DNA from: Cyathus striatus
Taxonomy: Eukaryota; Basidiomycota; Agaricomycetes; Agaricales; Nidulariaceae
Direction: 5' to 3'
Assembly (NCBI GenBank): GCA_025738555.1
Contig: JAOVFP010000011.1
Coordinates: 3,224,001 to 3,288,000 of the forward strand
DNA length: 64,000 bases
In this document: positions 59,429 to 64,000 of the stretch, piece by piece
Layout: each line of letters starts with the position of its first letter
Numbering within the stretch: the stretch's first letter is position 1
Notes under the pieces: generated by a model
Told to the model about the DNA's origin: nothing
Databases searched by the model: none
What the model saw: only the letters and a program-made list of their open reading frames with translations
Made by a program: the position numbers and the translations under genes

Positions 59429-61359
59429 CACTTTTCCAACATTTTCCAACATGTCATGCTTTTTCCAACATTTTCCAGCATGTCACACTTTTTCCAATAT
59501 GTCACACATGTCACCCCTTTTCCAACATTTTCCAGCATGTCACGCTTTTTCCCTTGTCACATTGATCACCAATAATGTATTGACAACTTGCTTATTCAAC
59601 AAACAACTATCACTGATAGTCTAATGAGAGTCCTATCAATCTAGTCTCAGATTACTATTGAGACCTGAGTGAGAGGTTTGAATTTTGTGAAAATTTATCA
59701 TCTAACTCTCACCTGACTCTCACCTAACTCTCATCTGACTGTGATTTCAGGCCAAAAATCTCAACCTACTCTCAACTGACTATCAACTGACTCTCTGATA
59801 GTCAGTTGAAACATGTGGCTAAGTGTCATGACCTCCAATTGAAACTGTCAATCAGTCAACTCAACCAAAAATTACCATTCAGGTGCCAGTGCTTGAAAGG
59901 AGATCTGAAGTTCATAATGATGCTGAAACATCTGATTCGAATGAAGTAGTGGATAGTGAAGATGGTAATGATGAAAAGGACTTTCTGAAGCATACATTTT
60001 GCAATGCAATCTATTGAGACAGGATTATTGAGATGATGGAGTGACATTTTTGTGCACATCCATTAATTCCAGGCTATGTGAAGCCGACACTGGATGCAAT
60101 AAAGTACTGGACAGTTAAGCAAATGTACTGCTTTTGTGTTAGTAATGATTTGCATGAGCTATGGGCTTACCTCTGGGAGAACTGGTATCATAAGGGGCAT
60201 TGGGAGCTGTGGGCATGCTCAGTACATGCTGAAATTCCAGTTCTAAAGACAACCATGATCCTTGAAAGCCAGCAAGTTGTTTTAATTTAAAATCAGAAGA
60301 ATTAAGGACTTACAATGTATTGATAATTGTTACAGCTGGCATCGTATCAAGCACAATTTCTTGCAGCACTTTAAATTTCCTAGATGCAGCCTCTTGGCTT
60401 GGATCTTGGTTAGTAGGCTTGCACCATTGTTTTACTGCAAACTCAAGGTATTTTTTTCATGAATCAGGACATTTTCATAGACCATCTTCCTGGTGCAGGC
60501 CATTTAAAACAACATGGAGAAAGCTTGAAAAAACACCTATTACATTACCACTTAATGATGCATATAGGCCAGATCTCAGAAAATGGACATGCACATGTCC
60601 TTCATTTGTAATCAGCCAGTTCTTGCTCTGTAAACACCTTGTTCAAGGCATATGCAATGTTCCTCCTGTGTTTTTTCTTCAAGTAAAGCACCACAGGACA
60701 ACTCCATTCTGGAGGCATGAGTCTCTGAAAGCAATTGTTGGTCAAGAATTGAATCAAACTCAACTTACCATGGATAGTGACTCTGACCTCAATGCACTTG
60801 ACAAGGAACAAGACTCCAGTGAAAGTGAAGATTGCTATAGTTACTTTGACCTTGAAGAGAATAGCCCTTCATATGAGATATTTCAAGAGACTATGAAATC
60901 TAGAATCAACAAGCTAGACAAGTTTCAAGATATACTTTAATACCAGCTTGAGTTTGGTGATCAGAAGGTGTTGTGAGCCTTAGATTCAGCTGGGACATTG
61001 CTTTTCTAGTTGATAGATGCATGCTTGGAGAAGGAGAAGAGGATGAACTCTTTGAGAGGGGAAAGGCCATTGACATGGGATAAATCAACAAGTTCTGTGA
61101 TGTTTTTCCACCCAAGGCCCACTGAAGAACAAAAATAACTCATGTGCACAATCTATTTTTAAGTCAGTTACACTTCTAATATTAGTTACCATAAGAACAT
61201 TTCATTGCATTAGTATATATTGCACATGTAAGGTACACATTTATGTACTTGTAGTACTAATATGTATATGACTTGAACCCAAGTGCAACCCAAGTGCAAC
61301 CTACAGCTATGACAACAGTGCCAGCTATTGTTTGGCCTGGTTTGAAAAGTCATGTGACA

Positions 61360-61544
61360 CTCAGTAAAAAGCGAAATCAAACCAAGTCAAACATTAGTCA
61401 AAAATGGGGATGGATTGTCAAACACAGTCAAACACAGTCAAACAGCAGTCACAACACCTTTGTGACTGCTGTTTGACTGTGTTTGACAATCCATCCCCAT
61501 TTTTGACTAATGTTTGACTTGGTTTGATTTTGCTTTTTACTGAG
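61360..61544. mobile_element. 185-bp near-perfect hairpin MITE (copy 2)
   Basis: CTCAGTAAAAAGCGAAATCA at the left and its inverse at the right with almost no mismatch over about 90 bp per arm; arms contain AGTCAAACA/GTCAAACACA tandem words and CAGCAGTCACAA next to the tip. A diverged relative is at 8511-8664. Inserted just inside the right MULE end. Confidence 0.85.
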
Positions 61545-61639
61545 CATGACATGTCATAGTGGGGGAGAGCAAGGACTGTCATCATTGAGCAAGTTGATAT
61601 TGAGAGGCTGATTGATCAATATAAGGAAATTTGTTGCAC

Positions 61640-62361
61640 AATCAGATTCATTCGCTACTAAGTATGGTGTATGCTCACATGCCCCTTGACAGTTCTTCAA
61701 CTCACCACTCTCAAACTCCATTCTGACCATTGAATAGCACTTAAGACTCAGAATAGGTTAATGGAGGACAATTTCATTTGAGTGGAACACACTGGTAGGT
61801 ATTTGATGTTGTATTGGGTTATCATATGCATATAGCATGTGCTTCTTGCATAAATTAGATAATAGAAACATAGCCACATCATATCTTTGTCTTATCTTTC
61901 ATCAATTGGTGTGCAATGCTTTCACCTGATGTACATGGCATTCTCACATTCCATATTGTCCATTTCATTGCCCTTTGACTATCAGATCTGAGTGTGGAAG
62001 CAACATGGACTGTTTATTATTGAAATGTTTCATAGCTCTAGCATCAAGCAGTAAGTCTTTTATTGATCCTCTTGTTGGTCTCATGGTCATTCCACATCAG
62101 TGTTCACAATGGTTATAGCACACAGGCATGATAAATGAAGAACAGGATGCCAGCCAGCCAGAATGCCAATTGGAGAAGAATCTGGACATGTCAGCTATTA
62201 ATGTCCTCTGTCAGCATGCTATTCAGGTCTGGGTATAGCTATAAAATGAAAGCATGGCAACATTAGCACATTTCTTCCATCCTCACTCTGTGAACCTCAA
62301 GATTCTATTCCCATACCAAGTTTCAACAAAATCAACTATAAGCAATTTTCAATTTCTACTC
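61640..62361 (+). promoter_or_regulatory. Upstream region of NACHT-WD40 copy 3
   Basis: Collinear with 19600-20292: ACTCAGAATA, GGAGGACAATTTCATTTGAGTG, GCATGTGCTTCTTGCATAAA, GCATCAAGCAGTAAGTCTTT. TATAAAA at 62240-62246 is 116-122 bp before the ATG at 62362. Empty at the copy-2 MITE site. Confidence 0.7.
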
Positions 62362-64000
62362 ATGGCTACAGTATCTGCTTCAAACACTGAAATGCTCAAA
62401 AATATATATAATTCAACCTTTCACAACCCAAATATCATTGCTGCTGGTAGAGATATTACTATTATGAATGATGGAAGTGCAAATGAGACCCAACAAAAGC
62501 TTGGTTTACTAAAGCCAGTATCTTGTGATCATTATTATATTCCTCATTGCATGGAAGGCACAAGAAAGAGCTTGCTTGACAAGATTGATAAGTGGCTTCT
62601 AGACTTTGGTATGTGTGATTTGTATTGCTTAACAATATTGTCTAAAAATATGCTCAATATTAGATGAGCTAACACCAAATATAATGTGGATTACTGGGTA
62701 TCCTGGAAGTGGGAAATCAGCTATTGCATCTAGTTTGGTTTCCAAGCTCTCTGGAACTCAAAAACTCTGTGGCTACCACTTCTTCAAAAGAGATGATGAA
62801 ATTCTTGGTGATCCCTGTACTGTTTGGCAAACCATAGCTGCAACAATGGCCTCTAAAGATAATTTTATTGCAAAAGCAATGACCAAAAAGTTGGATAGTA
62901 ACTTTAGAATTCAAGACATCAATGGCACTTTGAAAACTTCATTTCTATGAGTTTCATGGAATATCTGAACCAACTATACAATCCAGTAGTTATTTTTTAT
63001 GCTTTAGATGAATGCAGAACTTCAGTTGATATGCATATTTTTATGAAAACATTATTCTCTTGGTCTCAATTTTCAAAAAAGTGTAAACTTATAATAACAG
63101 GAAGGTCTGGTTCAAAGCCAATAAGTCTGAATAAAACTGAACTTTGCATTGATTATGAGCTACAAATTGGTACACATGTAGAACCTGAAATAAATAATGA
63201 TATAAAACATTATATGGAAAAAACATTTGAAGAATCATACTACTGGATAAGCAGAAAACCAAGTGAAGAGACTTTAAATGAAATGGTAGCAAAAGCTTCT
63301 GGATTATTCATTTGGGCCTCCACTGCTATGAAATATGTAACATCATATCAAGAAGGCATGATAACTCCCAGCATGAAACTGAGAAAAATTATAGAAAATG
63401 ATGATAGTACAGTTTCTGGTATTGACACATTGTATGTTCAAATTCTGAAAATGTCATTTGAAGCCTGGAGTGTAATGGACAAACAAATTGTTCAGAATGC
63501 TCTTGCAATAATAATACTTGCAAAAGAGTCATTAAACACAACTGATATACAGCACTTACTTTTGGAAAGTGACCATGATGAACTTGAGGAGAGTATTGAA
63601 GTTATATTGAGATATTTACAGCCTGTGATGTTCATAAATAGTGGAAAAGTTACAGCGAGACATTTGTCATTTGTTGAATTCTTAACAGAAAGATGTATTC
63701 TGGAGGAGTACAAAATCAATAAAACAACATACAACTTTAAAATGCAGACAAAGATTTATGAAATTTTAAATAAAGAATTAAAGTTTAATATTTGTTTGGA
63801 AACATTATATAAGAAAAATGAAGACATATAAAATCTGTCAGAAAGAATTCAGCAATACATACCAAGTTATTTGCAATACTACTGCAAGTATTGGCTATCA
63901 CATGAAATAGACATTAAAAGCCAGAAAAATAAAATGATGTGGGTAAATAGTAAAGTACCTAGTTTAGCACAATGTAGTGTAAATGTAAATATTAATAATA
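62362..64000 (+). pseudogene. NACHT-WD40 STAND protein, copy 3 (disabled, truncated)
   Basis: Start MATVSASNTEMLKN at 62362 (same position as in copy 1); intron 62609-62663 (55 bp, GTATGT...TTAG); Walker A GYPGSGKS near 62700. A 1-base loss near 62920 (DINGTLK instead of DIKWHFE) shifts frame; the NACHT resumes at 62947 (MSFMEYLNQL, Walker B VVIFYALDEC in which the first Asp is changed to Tyr, IITGRSG). A TAA at 63829-63831 replaces a Glu-like codon. Similarity to the other copies stops near 63945, before the WD40 part, so the sensor region is missing or displaced, or lies outside the window. Not functional. Confidence 0.87.

Larger units (their letters stand above)
57732..59835. mobile_element. 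Outer foldback element in the MULE transposase
   Basis: Left GTATGTGTCACTCCCACAC, right inverse GAGGTCATGACACTTAGCC; flanks CAATTGAACT (57722-57731) and CAATTGAAAC (59836-59845), a 10-bp duplication with a one-base slip. Outer arms are CAACTGACTCTCACCTGACT repeats; inner arms are TTTTCCAACATGTCACA repeats (58020-58275, 59430-59560). A second element (58279-59428) is inserted in the core. Confidence 0.78.
55663..60940 (+). pseudogene. MULE transposase gene, interrupted and decayed
   Basis: Start MVEINGTYQVEDN at 55663; introns at about 55753-55840 and 56414-56468. Order: FLYWCH-like zinc region (YWCSQDEEHSKK, YACNSYLSI); MULE catalytic core (GKFIEIGMDATC with first D, LGYCLFTTE, FTHVDKDMAKIGSLKEVW with second D, SLCWWHLQCAV); STTPYNVKCASAEFHFID, where the solo LTR splits the frame; IRIPACPDPKS before the double foldback; then after 59880 HFCAHPLIPGYVKPTLDAIKYW and WAYLWENWYHKGHWELWA; SWIM finger CTC-(X10)-CKH near 60590; acidic C-terminus ending 60938-60940. 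Stops such as ALEYI-TGA, MEKI-TAG and AVWT-TGA fit CGA or CAG decay. It once moved elements with 9-11-bp target duplications. Confidence 0.88.
51163..61574. mobile_element. MULE (Mutator-like) element, nested with at least five insertions
   Basis: Inverted 23-bp identical segments at 51163-51185 and 61552-61574 (core CTTGCTCTCCCCCACTATG) bracket the MULE transposase gene; weaker inverted similarity runs on outwards for 50 bp or so (GAGCATTG-TGA / TGATCA words), so the true ends may lie slightly outside. Inside are a 3.7-kb foldback, a solo LTR, a double foldback and a hairpin MITE. Subtracting these leaves about 3.7 kb, a normal MULE size. Confidence 0.65.

Overview
The window looks like a repeat-dense chromosomal segment of a filamentous basidiomycete, most likely an Agaricomycete. 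The reasons are: spliceosomal introns of about 48-62 bp; a Ty3/gypsy element whose integrase ends in a chromodomain; fungal NACHT-WD40 (NLR-like, STAND) genes with near-identical WD repeats; a MULE transposase with a FLYWCH-like N-terminus and a SWIM finger; and Tc1, hAT and TA-target MITE elements. Only one sizeable gene reads through intact: the NACHT-WD40 gene on the minus strand at 26795-30326 (4 exons, about 1120 aa). Nearly everything else is a decayed mobile element or pseudogene, and the stops are typically CGA-to-TGA or CAG-to-TAG, as expected from cytosine deamination.

Layout. 1-12327: a Ty3/gypsy retrotransposon on the minus strand (5' LTR at 11663-12327, gag, pol, and an antisense coiled-coil ORF at 55-1200). 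It is split inside gag by a 5.04-kb foldback element (5499-10534). 12328-13434: a 1.1-kb repeat, present again at 40369-41474. 13757-14326: a truncated foldback end. 14422-17002: degenerate ORFs. 17003-19453: a non-autonomous hAT element (8-bp target duplication) that contains a second foldback (17144-18569). 19640-23810: NACHT-WD40 pseudogene 1. 24088-24815: an AT-rich foldback beside a gag zinc-knuckle remnant. 26795-31290: the intact NACHT-WD40 gene and its promoter, with a TA-flanked MITE. 31291-43000: a CpG-richer stretch holding four decayed fragments of one TPR co-chaperone-like (DNAJC7-like) gene in both orientations, plus a 955-bp palindrome. 43000-51100: poorly conserved sequence ending in a once-frameshifted Tc1 transposase. 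51163-61574: a MULE with 23-bp matching ends, loaded with a foldback (51951-55642), a solo LTR (56827-57561), a foldback within a foldback (57732-59835 and 58279-59428) and a hairpin MITE (61360-61544). 61640-64000: NACHT-WD40 pseudogene 3, cut by the window end.

Two themes stand out. First, at least six long palindromic elements with unrelated ends share internal arrays of the heptamer TGTCACA/TGTGACA. Several have 9-10-bp target duplications like those of MULEs, so a MULE-type transposase such as the decayed one here may have moved them. Second, three NACHT-WD40 copies share promoters, TATA spacing and intron positions, but only one is intact. They behave like a duplicating and decaying fungal immune-receptor-type family embedded in transposons.
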